Of a stretch of 64,000 nt of DNA, positions 24,001 to 36,000 are shown one piece after another. Numbering within the stretch: position 1 is the first letter of the stretch; the number at the start of each line of letters is the position of its first letter. Source of the stretch: Atrina japonica (taxonomy: Eukaryota > Mollusca > Bivalvia > Pterioida > Pinnidae). The stretch spans positions 42,783-106,782 of the forward strand of contig BROG01001179.1 in assembly GCA_030159075.1 (NCBI GenBank). Direction: 5' to 3'. The position numbers and the translations under genes are program-made. The notes under the pieces were generated by a model. That model searched no databases, had not been told where the DNA came from, and was given only the letters and a program-made list of their open reading frames with translations.

Positions 24001-27000
24001 CTTGTGCAGTCTTTACTGACTCTACCTCGTCTGTTTGTTCTTTATCTCTTTTTCTCTACTCCCTCGCTCTCTTCTCTTACTCAGCTCCTCTGTTTTTTTT
24101 TTATTTTCTGTTTGGTTTGCCTGTGTTTTCGCGTTTCTCGTGTTTTTCCTGTGTACTTTCGCCGTCGCTTCTCTTCGCTCTTTCTCTTACCCTCTTCTTT
24201 GTGACCTTTCTTGTCCTGTTAACCCATCTTCTCTCTTCATCGTTTTTTTCTCCCTCTGTAACTTTCTGATCTTTCCCTTTTCTGCTCTGCCGTTGGTGCC
24301 TCCCCTGTATGACTGTCGTTTCTTACCTCTCTGCGTCCGTTACTCTTCTTACTCCCTTCTTACTATCACCCTTTCTTCTTTTTTCTTCTCTCTTTCTTCT
24401 TCTAACCGTGCTCTGCGCTCTCGCCGTCGTTGTCTGTTCCCGTGTTCTACCTTTTCGTCCTGTTACGGTTGTTGCTCTGCCCTCGTCCTGTGTCTCTCGC
24501 TTGTTTTGCGTGCCGTTCTCTTAACCGTTTTCTTGGCCTTACTCTGGGTGGTTTTTTCAACTTTCCTCTTCGAACGCCCTCTCCTTTTTCTTATCGCTCT
24601 GATCTCGTCCGGTATGTGTTCGCCTGTCCCTTGGGTGCTTCCTAGACTGTTCTTGTTGTTCTCCTTTCTCCCTTAGCCTGCTCTGGTCTCTTTTGCTTTC
24701 ATTTTGCTTTTTCTTATTCTTTTCTGTTTCTTTTTTCATTCTGACGCTCTCACTCTGTCTTGACGCTCTCTTCTCCTCTACTTCATCCACCTCTCCTTCC
24801 TTGTCTTCTGGTCGTGTGTGTGTGTGTCCGTTCGTTCTTGATTCGCTTGTCTTTTGTTCCTCTCTGCTACCCTTGTCCGCGTCCCCCTGCTTTCGTCGCT
24901 GCCGCTCTTTGTCTTTTCGTCGGTCTCTCCGGCTCTTTCTCTGCCTTTGGCTGCCCGCCGCCCGTCGCTTTCGTCTCCGACGGCCTTCCGTTGTGCTCGT
25001 CGCGTTGGCGCGGCGTGGCCTCAACTCGCTTTTTTTCTGTGCGCTCGTGTTCGTACGTCGGTCCACCTTTGTTGTCTCTTCTTGTCGAGATCTCGTGTGG
25101 CACGTTCTTCGCTTGGTTGCCTGAGGTGTTCCCTTCCTCTGACGCTCTCTCTTCTCTCCTTCTCGTGTGTTTACGCCGGCTGTCTGTTTGTTCCGCTGGC
25201 GCCCTTCTCTCTCTTATTTCCGTTTTCTCCTCTTGTCTTTTCTCTCTCTGTGCGTGCCTTTTACGTTTGCGTTTGCCTTCTTTGCGTCTTTCTGGCTTTT
25301 TCCTTTTTCTTCCGTCTTTTCCTTTCACTGCCTCCTTTCCCTTCTGCCCCTGTTTCTTCTCCCGGGCTTTGCCGCTGACGTCCTCCGTGGCAGCTCTTCG
25401 TTGTGCGTCTACTTTCTACTCTCTTTGTGTCTTCGTGTTGTGCCTTGCCGCCTGGGTCCCCTGCTGCTCTTATTTTTTCCTCTTTCTCGCTTACGAAGTG
25501 CGCCAGGGTGCTTTCGGCGTGCGCTTTCTTTCTGCGGTTTACCATTACTTGTGTGCTTTGGTTTTCCTTGTTTTTGTCTTTTTCCTTCGTCGCCTTTCGA
25601 TGTTTTTATTGCGCGTCTACGCTCTTTCTCCTTTTCCTCTTCTTACCGTCTCTTTCTTCCCTTTTCTTGCTCCCTTCTACCTTGCCCTTAACTTTTTCGG
25701 CGCGCTCTCTCTCTGCTTCTCGGCGTTGACCTATTCTCTTGTATGCGTTGTGCTTTGCTTCTGGACGCTGCCTCACCGGTGTGTTCGTCTCGTCGTGCTC
25801 CACGTTTCTCCCGCTTCATGTGCTTATCTCTTTCCTCTTACTTTTCTTTTTCCCCTTCTTGTTTTTTTTCCTTTGCTTACTTGGCTCTCTACGTCTTTCT
25901 ATTTCGACTTTGTCCCCTTTTGTGTCGCTTCGTGTGTCTGCCGCTGTTCTGTCTGTCCCTCTTTTATCTGTCTGTTTTTGTCTTCCCCCGCTCTTTTTTT
26001 CTACCTCCTCTTTTCTGTTCCTTCTTCCGACGTTCTTCTCTAACCTCTTTTTCGTCCTTGCTCCACCTCTCCTTCTTTCCCTCCTGTTTCCTTCGGTCCG
26101 TTCAAACTAACGTGTTCCCCCTTTCTCTGCCTTTGCGTTCTTCGGTCTCTTCTCCGTTTCTCCTCTTTTCGTGCCCTTTGCTAAACTCTCTCGCCCTTCT
26201 TAGCTTTCCGCCATTCCCGTCCCCCCCCCCCCCTCTTCATCTTGTTACTTGGTACACCCCCGTTTCCTCTGTCTTCCTTTTTCTGTCGGTCGGTCGACTT
26301 CGCCATTACGTCGTCTCCCTTAACTTGTCCCCTTCTTTTTTTTTTGTTCTTCTCTGTACTCCCTTCGTCCGTGCTGTTTTTTCCAATCTTTGTCTATTGT
26401 GTTCCGTGTGGGCCTTTGTGTTGTGCCGTTCCCGTGCTCCACCCTCTCTGCTGTTTGCTGGCCCCACGATCTGCGTCTGTTACCTTTGCTTCTGTAAACT
26501 TCTCTCCATACTGCGTTCCTTTTCGTTACCGTGCGTTACCTTTTGTGGGTGCGCTTACCCTCTCCGTTATGCTCCCGTGTCGTACCGCTATCGTCGACAG
26601 TCTCTTCGCGTCCTGTCTTTCTCGTCGTCCGTTCTGGTTCTTCTTCTGGCTACTCGTGTCTCTCCGCCGCTTGGTCTGTTGCATGTGCGTTCCCCTGTTC
26701 CCCCTCGGTTCCCGTCGTGCTCCTTCTGCTTCGTGTTCTCGTGCGTCTGCCCTCTCCGTCTTATTCTCTTTGCCCGCCCTGCTTCTTCTGCCTCTCGACG
26801 CCTCTGCTGTCTTCGCTTTGCTCTGCGCCTCAACCGCTTCTCTAACTAACTCTTCTTCTGTGCGTGCCGTTCCCTCTTTTTTGCTTTTTGTCGTCTTACC
26901 TGTGCGTTGTGGTGCTCGTCATCCTTCTAACGTGTTCGCTCTCGTTCCCGTCTGCTCCTTTCCTTCTACTTCTCTCTCGTTCTCTATCGTTGGCTCGGCT

Positions 27001-30000
27001 CCTCCTTTACCCTTCTCCGCCCGTTCCGGTACTTCTCTCCTTCCCGGTGGCTCTTCCTTGATCCCTCCCTGTCTTTCCTCTCAACGTTCTTTCTCCTCCT
27101 TTTTTAACGTTGCTCGCCTTTCGGGTGGCCTTTTCCTTTCCGTCTCTTACTTTTTCCGTTTTTTTTCTCTTCTTTTCCTTAACCTCTCCTTTCTGTGTCC
27201 TTTGTCTCTCTAAACTGTCGCCATGTCCTCCTGTTGCCGTCCGCTTGACGTTCGCCCCCTTCGCCCCTGTTTGAACGCCTTTTCGCTTTCGTCTTTACTG
27301 TGTACTCGTGTGTTCTCTGTCCTCTTTTCTGTCTACTCTCGTGCTTCTTTAACTTCTCTAACCTTATTTCGTCCTTTTCCTCTTTTCAGACTCCCTGTTC
27401 CTATCTCCTTCTCCTTACCGGTGCCTTCGATTGTCCTCGCCTTTTTGGCCGGCCTCTTTTCTCTTTGGTTTTCTTTTTCCCCTGCTGACCCTTTCCTTTT
27501 ACTCCTTCTCGTTGCGCCTCTGCGTTTCGACTTTTTTTTCTCTTGTGCTTTCCTCCTCGTTCGTGCCGTGGTCACTTCGCACTGGTGTTTTTCTTTCTAA
27601 TTTATACTTGGTCTTCCTCTTTTGGCTTTTTTGTCCTTTTCGTCCCCCTTCCTTCTCTCGTTTCTCCTTGTAACCGCGCTACTCTCGTCTCTTTCGCTTG
27701 CGTGCTTGCTTGCTCTCCCTCTTTTCGGATTTCGACCTTTTACGTGTTTTCGTTCTCTTCCTACCCTGCGTGTGTGTCCCTTTTTTTCTTGTCCTTTGGT
27801 GCTTCTGCTCGTGCGCCTTTGTCCCCTTTGCGCTTGCTGTTCTGCTTAACGCTTTGGCTACTGCTTTCGTGCTGGTTGCCGACTGCTCCTACTTTCCCTC
27901 TCGCTTCTCTCTCCTTCTCTTTTCCTCCCTGTGTGTACTTTAACCTTGTTTCTTTGTCAGTGTCTTTTAACTCCTGTCTGTCCGGCAGCCTACTGCCGGT
28001 TTTTCGGGCTGTCTCCTGGCGGCTCGTTCCTTGTCGCTCTTCCTTTCTTTCCTTTTTACCGGGGTTCCCTGTCTCATCCTTCTTTTCCCGTCGTGTCCTT
28101 TCTTCGTCCTCTTCCTTCCGTCGCGCCCTCTCTTCCACGTTCGCCTTCTGCCTCTGGTCTCGGGTCCGGGACTCTGTGTGCCTTTCTCGCTGCTCTTTTC
28201 CTTGCTCTTTCTGCTACTTCTCCCTGCCGATGTTCTGTACCTCGTCTGTGTCTGTGTGGCTGTGGTCTGCTGTGTGCCGCGCACTTCTGTTTTGCTGTAC
28301 CTTTCGTGTTTGTTTTCGTTCTGCCTCGTCCTTCCTCACCAACTTTTTTTCCTCTGACTCTTTTCTAACTTTTCTACCTGCTCTCTTGCTTGTGCGTAGT
28401 GTTGTGCGCTCTCCGCACTCTCTTGTGCCTCCTCCTCTTACTCCGTTCTCTGCCTTCACTGTTTCCTATTGTCGTTTTTGTCCCCGTTGCAGTCTCCGCG
28501 TTCCTCTTTGTGTGCTCTCTCTCTTTACTGCTTGTCTAACCCTTTTACCCTGTCTTCGTCGCTTACGGTTGTCCTGTGTTTAACACCCGTACTTTCGCCT
28601 ACTGCCGTTCTGCAACCTTTTGCTCTCGTCTTTGCGACTGCCGATCTGTTTTGTTCCTCCGTTCTATCTCTCCCTCCATTCTTCCCTGTGCTCTCTCCCT
28701 CTTTCGCGTCGCTCGCGTCCCCTGTTCGTTTTTTACTTCTTTCCTCACTGGTCCTCCCTTTGCTTTTTGTGTCCTTCATCGTGTCTCTGTTTTTGAGTGC
28801 TCTGTTTGTAAACTAGTCTTTCTGCGTTCTCGTGTTCTTTCGTCCCGTTGGGTGTGCTGTTCTCTCCTTTGTGCTGACTCTTTCCGGTGCTTCGCCCCTT
28901 TTGCATCTTCTCTCTCTCGTCTACTCTGCCGACTGGGCCTACACTTACCCCGCTCGCTTTCTCATTCGTCCCCGTCTTGTCTCGTCCCTTCTCGTTTTTT
29001 TTTCTCTCTGTTTTTTCTGTCTTTTCTTCTTTTTTCGTCTCGCCCTTTACTGTTGGTCCTGTTCTTATCTTACCTCTCGGTTAGGGCCTGCTCTTCTGTT
29101 CTCTGCTCGAGTCTGTCTCTTCTTTCTGTTTCTCTTTGGTTCCTCGTTTTCTTTTTTCAGACATTTCGTTTCCCTATCCCCTCTCGGGCTGTATGTGTTC
29201 CTTCGCTTCTACCCTTTGCTGTACTGCTTCTCCCTCGTTTTTCTTGTGGCTTGACTGCCTGTCACGTTCCTCTCTTGGGCTCCACGCTTTCTTTTGCTGT
29301 GTCTTCGTTCGGTCTCTGCTACTCGTCTCTGGTTCTCTCCCAAACTGTCTTGTCCCCTGCTTCTCTGCTTGCCTTTTTGAACTGCTCTTTTCTTTTTTTT
29401 CGCTCCTTTCTGGTCCGTCTGCGCTCGCCGCTGCTTCCCTCCCTTTTCGTCCTTCTTTTCATTCCTTTGACCTCTCCTTAAACTCACCTCTCTTCTTCCC
29501 TGCTCATTGCTGCTCTTGACTCCTTCTGTTGCGTCTTGCTTCTCTTCGTCTTTTTCGTGTCTTACCCTCACTCTTCCTCCCCTGTCCTCTGTTGCTTTTC
29601 GGGTTGGGTCGTGTGTCTTCTCTGTCACTTCCTTTTCCCGTTCTACTCGTCTCTACTTTCTGTTTCTGTCTAAAACTACTTCTGTCTTATCTCTTTCTAC
29701 TCTACTTCTCTTTTCTTCGTATCTTCCTTAACTTTTGCCTCGCTTCTACTGCTTTTCTTGTGCTGATTCTGAGGGCGTTCGCGCGTTTTCTCTCTCTTTT
29801 TCTTGTCTGTTGGTTTTTTCTTGTTCTTTTCTTTCTTTTTGGCTTTTCTCTGCTACTTCGCACCGCTTTTTTCTGCGTCTCTGTTTCTCTTTTCTACCGT
29901 CTTGTTTTGAACTCTTCGTCGTCTTGGTTACTTTTCGTGTACCTGTCTTTCCCTGGCGGTTCGTCTGCGGATTTGTGTCCTGTCCTGTCGTTTTCATCTT

Positions 30001-33000
30001 GTACTTTTTCCTTCTTCTTTACACTTCGCCTCTTCCTATTTTCCTCTGTAACTCGTCCTCTCGTCGTCTTCGTCCTTGACCTGACGGTAGTCTTTTCCTT
30101 TCTTTTTTCTCCTGAACTCTTTTGTACTTAACTGTGTTTTTCTTGTCCGCCTTTTTTGTTCTCGCCGCTTTCTCAGTCTCCGGTCCGTCCTCCGAGACCC
30201 CCGCGGTCCTCTTCCCTTCTTTCTCCTAAAACGCCTTGTTACTGTCCTTCCTTTTGTTGTACGTCGTCTGCGACTCCCCGTCCTTGTTCTGCGTTTCATT
30301 TTTTTGTTCCCTCTTTTTTTACTTCCTCGTTTGTGCTTGTTCCCCGTCTGTTTTCTGTGTCCTACTTCTCTTCTTTTCTTTTTCCCTTCTTTCTGTGCTG
30401 TTTCTCCTTCTGTTTTGGGTGCCTAGCTCCTTTTTTGTTCTCCGGTTTCTTGCGCTGTTTCTTTTTCCTGCGCTGTTTCTGCCGTCTTCTCGGCTTCTTT
30501 TTTGTTTTACCAATTATCTTTTTCTTTCCTTCCTCTCGCTGAAACTCGGTTTGCTCTCCTACCCATGGTCCGCTCCTTAACTTCGCTCTACCTTGCCCGT
30601 CTCTTTTTCATCCCCTTCTCCTTCCTGTCTGCGGTTCTGTCGTTTTCCCTTGTGGTCCGTGCGTTTTTCGTTGGTTTAACTTGCTCGGTCTCCCTTTTGG
30701 TGCGCGCGCGTTGTCTCTCCCGCCCTCCTCGCTCTCGTCATTTCTTGCTCGTGTCCCTTTATCGACTCGTTTCTCGCCTTGTCGTCTCCTAACCTACTCT
30801 TTCCTCCTTTCGGTTGCTTCCTACTTTGTTCCTGCTCTCCTACTGTCCCGCTTTTTGCCCTCTTCTCCCTCTTGCTGTCGGTTACTCCGTCGTGCTTCCG
30901 TTTCTGTCGTCTCGTCGTGTGGGTTGGGCGCACCTCGGTGTTTTTCCCCCTCTTTTCGCTTTTTTTTTGTTCCTCGCCTCTTTGCTTTTCCGTTTGTTGC
31001 TTTGAGTGTTTGCTGATCTACTTCTCCTCTCTCTCCTCCTTCCTTGCTTGTGCTACTTCCTCTCGGTGTGCCGTCTTTCTTCTTTATCTTTTCGCGCTTG
31101 CGCGCTCGACGCTCTGAGTTGTCTAACCGTTCTGTTTGTACGTTGCTCTGTTCTCTTCTCTGCGGCTCTTCTGTTGTCTGTTAACCCGTTTCCCTTCAAC
31201 CCTTTCCTTAAGCCTTCTCTCTGGTGTTGCTGCCTGGCAAACCTTTCCTGGCCTGCTTTTGTGTTTGTCTCGTGCTACTGCTTGCCGTACGTCGTTTTCG
31301 ATCTTTCCGGTGCGTCTCCTTGGGCTGTTCTCACCTTCTCTCTTATTCCCTGGTTTTCTTCCCTCCGACTGTTTTCCCTCTTCTCTTCGTACAACTTGCG
31401 GTTTTTTCCCGTCTTGCGTCTCTCCGTTTTGTTCTCCGTCTTCTTCTTTTGTCTCTTCCCTCTTGTATCCGCTCTTTTTTACTTTCTTGTTGTGCGCTGC
31501 TTGACCCTTTTTTTGCTTCTTGTTCGTCCTCTGCGTGCCCCCTCGGGGGACGTTGCCTTCCCCTTTTTTTTTCTTACTTCTCTTGTCTTACGTTCCTCGT
31601 CCTTCTCTTTCCCTGCCGACCCCTCTCTCGTCTGTCCTTCTACTTCTTCTCTTCTGTTTGTTTTCTCTTGTATCAGTCGTTGCCTGTTTTCTTCTACGTC
31701 TCTTGTTCTGTTGTGTTTGTTGGTTTCGGCTCTGGATGTCGCCTGTTGACTCCTGCTGTTCTTGCTTTTGTCTGCTCCGCTCTCTGTTTTTCTTGCGTTC
31801 TCCGTTCTCTGGTCTGCTCGGTCTGCCGTTTTCGTTCCCTCGTCTCCGACTCGGGCCTACTTTTACTTTCCCTGGTGTCTGTTCTCACGAACTTGGCGCG
31901 GTGGTTCTTCTTCGTCTCTCCTGTCTGCTCTTTTCTGCTGCCTGCTGTTTTTTTTTTCGGTTTCTTCATCGACTTCGCGCTCTCTACCTGTGCGTGTTTC
32001 TCTGGCGTTACGGTGCGTTAACGCTCGCCGCTCGCGTGCTCTTCCGCGTCTTCTTTTAAACTTCCCTCTGGCGACCGCCTGTTGCCGCTCGTGATGTCTC
32101 GCTTTGCTCGTTGTTCTTTTCGTTGAGGTCTCTTGTGTTTTCTCTCTGTCTCTCTCTTTCCTTCTGCTCTCTTCTACCATCTCTGTCTGTCTTGTGGGTC
32201 TCCGCGCGGGTCGCTTTTACCCGTGTGGTCAGTCTCTCCTCTACTGCCACTTCGGGTGTCTGTTCCCTTCCGCCTTTTCTACTCTCCCTCTGTCTGCTTT
32301 TACCTGTGCTTTTTTCTCCGGTTGGCTCGTCTTCTACAGTAACACTCTGTGTCTTCCTTGTCTTTCCCTTCTTGCCTCAGTACTTGCTGATCTTGTTTTA
32401 CTTGTTTTTGCCGGGGTCGTCCGCGGTTGGGTTCCGCTTTGCTTGGGTGCTTGCTGCCGGTCCTCTTCCGCCGTCTGTGTGTGCTTAGCGTTCTCTCCGT
32501 TCGTTTCTGTTAACCCCGTGCCTTCTGTGTCCCACCTTAACTGTCTTGCTACTGCTTTTTCTTCTTCCTCTTCCGTTGACTTTCTCCTTCTTTTTTCTTC
32601 CGGTCCTCTTTCCCTCTGGTACTTCTGTGCCTTCGCTCGGTGCTGTCGTTGTCTGGATGTTTTCTTGTTACTTTCTGTCTTCTATCTTCTGTCTCTCGTT
32701 TGTAGTGTGTGTCTTGAGCTTTGTGTCCGGCTGTGAACGAAATTTCCTACGCTTGTGTTGTCTCTTTATTGCGTCTTCCGTACCCTTGCGGCCTCTCTTT
32801 CGCGGTCTTGCCGACGTCTGCTTGTTACTCCCTTTTTTCGTTTCCTTCTCGTCCCTTCTCCTCCCTGCTTGCTGCTCGCGCTGTCGGCTTGGCTGATCCG
32901 TTTCTCCTATACTTCCTACTCTGATTTCCTCTTTTGTTCCTCCGTCTTAACTTGCTTTCGGGTCTTTCGTGGTGTGTCTCGTGGGTGTGTCTGCTGTCCG

Positions 33001-36000
33001 CCGCCGCGTGTCTGGGTTGCTCTCGTTGCTGTCGCATTACCCGGGTTGGTGTCTTACTCCCCCGCGTTGGCTCTCGTGTCATTCGTCCCCTGTGTTTTTG
33101 TTCTGTTACCCTACTTTCGGGCCCTGTCTCTCGTCTTTCTTCCCTCTGTTCCCCCGTACTGCCTTGTCGCCGTCTTGGTTTCTCTTCCTCCTTTTCTTGT
33201 GCGCTGCTTTTTTGTTATCTCGCTTCCTTCTTTCGCTCTCGGTCTTTGCTGTACTCTCCTCTGTTACTCTTTTCCTTGGGCCTGTCGGTTGCTCTGTTTT
33301 CCATGTCCTCTCCTTCCTCGTCTTGTGCCGTTGGGGCCTCGCGTTTGTCGCTCCTCTTGCTCGCTTCTTGCGCTTGCCCTTTCCTCTCTTTTTTTTCCGT
33401 TTTTTTACTCTTTTTTTGATATACAACTGTTTGCTCCTCACTTCTGTTCGGCCTGTTGCTCTGTCGTTCTCTTCTCTCTCCGCGTTCACTTCTCTTTCCT
33501 CCGTGTCTCTCCTTGTCGAGACGCACTCCGTCAGTCTACTCTCTTCTCGCTGTGCCTATGTGTTCTTTGGTCCTTTTCCGTTTCACCACCCCTTGTCGTT
33601 CCGTTCCTTTGGTTTTAACTTCTATCTTCCTTTTCTTTTCACTTGCCTGGGTTGCCTCTCTGTTTGTTTACGGTTTCTTTGACCGTACCCTCGCTTCTTC
33701 TGCTCTTTTTTGCCTCTCCTTGGTTTAACTCCTGGGTTCCATTTGTTTTGTCTCCTCTTTGTTTTCGGTCCTTCCCCTGTCTTCTGTTTGTCTCTTTCTT
33801 TCTGTTACCCTTACGTCTTGTGCTGCCTTACTGCTCTTTTTCGCCTCTCCTTTTTAGCTCTTTCCTGTTCTACGCTCTTGGTCTTCTCTCTTCTGCTGTC
33901 GCGCTGGTCTTGCCCTCTTGCTTGCTTTTTTACTCTTTGCTCGTGTTTTACCTCCCCCTCTTTTCTTACTTTCCTCCTACCTTCTTCCCCTCGATCTGTC
34001 CCGGCTTGGTTTTTTTATTCTGTCTTTCTCCGGCCTACTTCTTCTCTGCTTGGCGTTCCCTTCGTCCTTTCCTCTCTCTCTTATCCTTATTTCCTCCCGC
34101 TTTCTTTGTCCGTTCTTCCCCTCTGCCCGTTTGTATCTTTGAAGCTCCTTTTTCTACTCCCTCTTTGATCGTGTGTTTGAACTCTTTCTCTCTTTCTTCT
34201 GTTTTTCGTCTTGTTGTCTTCTTTCTCTCCTCTTGCCTTCCCCTTGTTCTGGCGTCTGCCTGTTCGCTGTCGTGTTGGACCTACTTCTTTATTTCTTTTT
34301 TTTTTTCTCGTTTCCTCTTTCCTTTTCTTCCGTTCTCTCGTTTTCCTCTTTTGGTCTCTTCTCTTTGACCTTTCGATCCGTTCTGTTTTTTTCTTTTCCT
34401 TCAGTTGGCTTTTCGTGTTTTGTCTGTGTTCGCGCCTTCTCGTTTCTTCTCGTTGCTTTCTTGTTCCTGCGCTCCGCCGCTGCCGGCCTCCGATCTCGGT
34501 CTTTCTCCCCCCCAAAACACTTGTCTCGTGTTTCTTCGTCGCTGTTCTGGCCCCGTTTGCCGCTTGTTGTCGCTGGTTCGTCTTCCTTTGCCTTTTGGCT
34601 GTTCTTTTTAGTCTTTTCGTGTCTTCCCTTTTAGTCTTTCTTATTTTCTTCTTTTCCTTTCTCTTAAAACTCTCGGTTGGTCTTTCGTCTGGTCCAACTC
34701 GTGTTGGTGTAATGTCCTTTTGTTTTCAGCCCTCTCCTTCTTGTCTTTTTCGGGTCTCTGTCTCACGCTCCCTCTCTCGTTGCGTTCTGTTCCTCTTTAC
34801 GCTTCTTTTCTGTTTTATCTTTGACTGTGTTGTTCTTACTTCTTCCGTGGCTCCTACTTTCTTCTTCCTTCTCTCTGTCTACTTCCCCTTTTACCCGTGT
34901 TTCCTCCGTCTCTCGGTGGTCCACGCTGTTCTAGACTGTTTTGCTTTCTTCTTCTTCACTAACTGTGGGAACCTTCCTGCTCATGCTTCGAAACTTCGTT
35001 TCTCTCTGTTCTCTTCCCTACTCGTTGTTGCTCGGTCACTTTCTCTTTCTCTCTCTACCGTGCTGTGCACTGTGTCCTCTCCCTATCTGTGTGACCGCCG
35101 CGGCCGCTCTCATGGGTTTTAACTCTCCCGTTTGATTGCCACGACCTGCTTTGCCTCCGCCTTGGCTTTTTTCTCCACTATCTGGCTCCTGCCTGCCTCT
35201 TTTTAGTCTTAACTCTCTTACGTTCTGTCTCCTTCGCTGTTTTTCTTGTCGTTCTCTCCACTGGTGAACGTGCCTGTCTGGCGGTTCCGGTCTAACTTCA
35301 CCGTTTTTTCTTCGCCTTACCTGCCGCTTCTCTGCTTTCGGCTTCCTTGTTTGCGTTTTTGCCCGCGCTTCGCTTCCCCTTCTCTACTACGTTCCGCCTT
35401 GTGGCTCTAACTGTTCCCGTCTCTTCCTCTGCTGCTTGTCTTAAACTGACAGTCTTTTGCTGTCTTCTGTTTTACCCTGTTCCCTCGTTCTCTGACTTTC
35501 CATTATCTCTTTCTCGGATGTCTTTAACCGTTTTCTTCTTTGTCTTTCTCTCATCTGCCGCCCTGTCGTTTCTGTGTACGCCCTCTCGTTTCACTCCGCT
35601 CTGCTGTCTTCTCCGTACTTTGTGTCTGTCTCCTTCTGTCCCCCTCTCTTCGGACTTGCCCCCTCCCTGTTTCCGCTTTGTTTGGCTTCTAGCCGCTCGT
35701 CCCTCTTGTGCGTACTTCGGTCCGGTCTGGTCGCTTTCTTTCCCTGTTTCTTAACGTGCGTGGTCTCGACCTGTTGTGCCGCTTCCTCTCTGTCGTTTGC
35801 TCGGTGCTCCTTTCTGCCTGTTGCTCCCTCACGTGCACTCGTGTCCGACCCCTTCTCCTCGCGGTCTCTTCCCTTTGTCTTTCTGCCTCTCTGCTATGTT
35901 TCTCGTTTGCCTTCTTTTCTGACTGTTTTGCGCCTGTCCTGTCTCGTTGCTTTTTCGTCCAAACGACCTTCTTTTATTTCCTTCGCCTCGCTTTTCCTCT

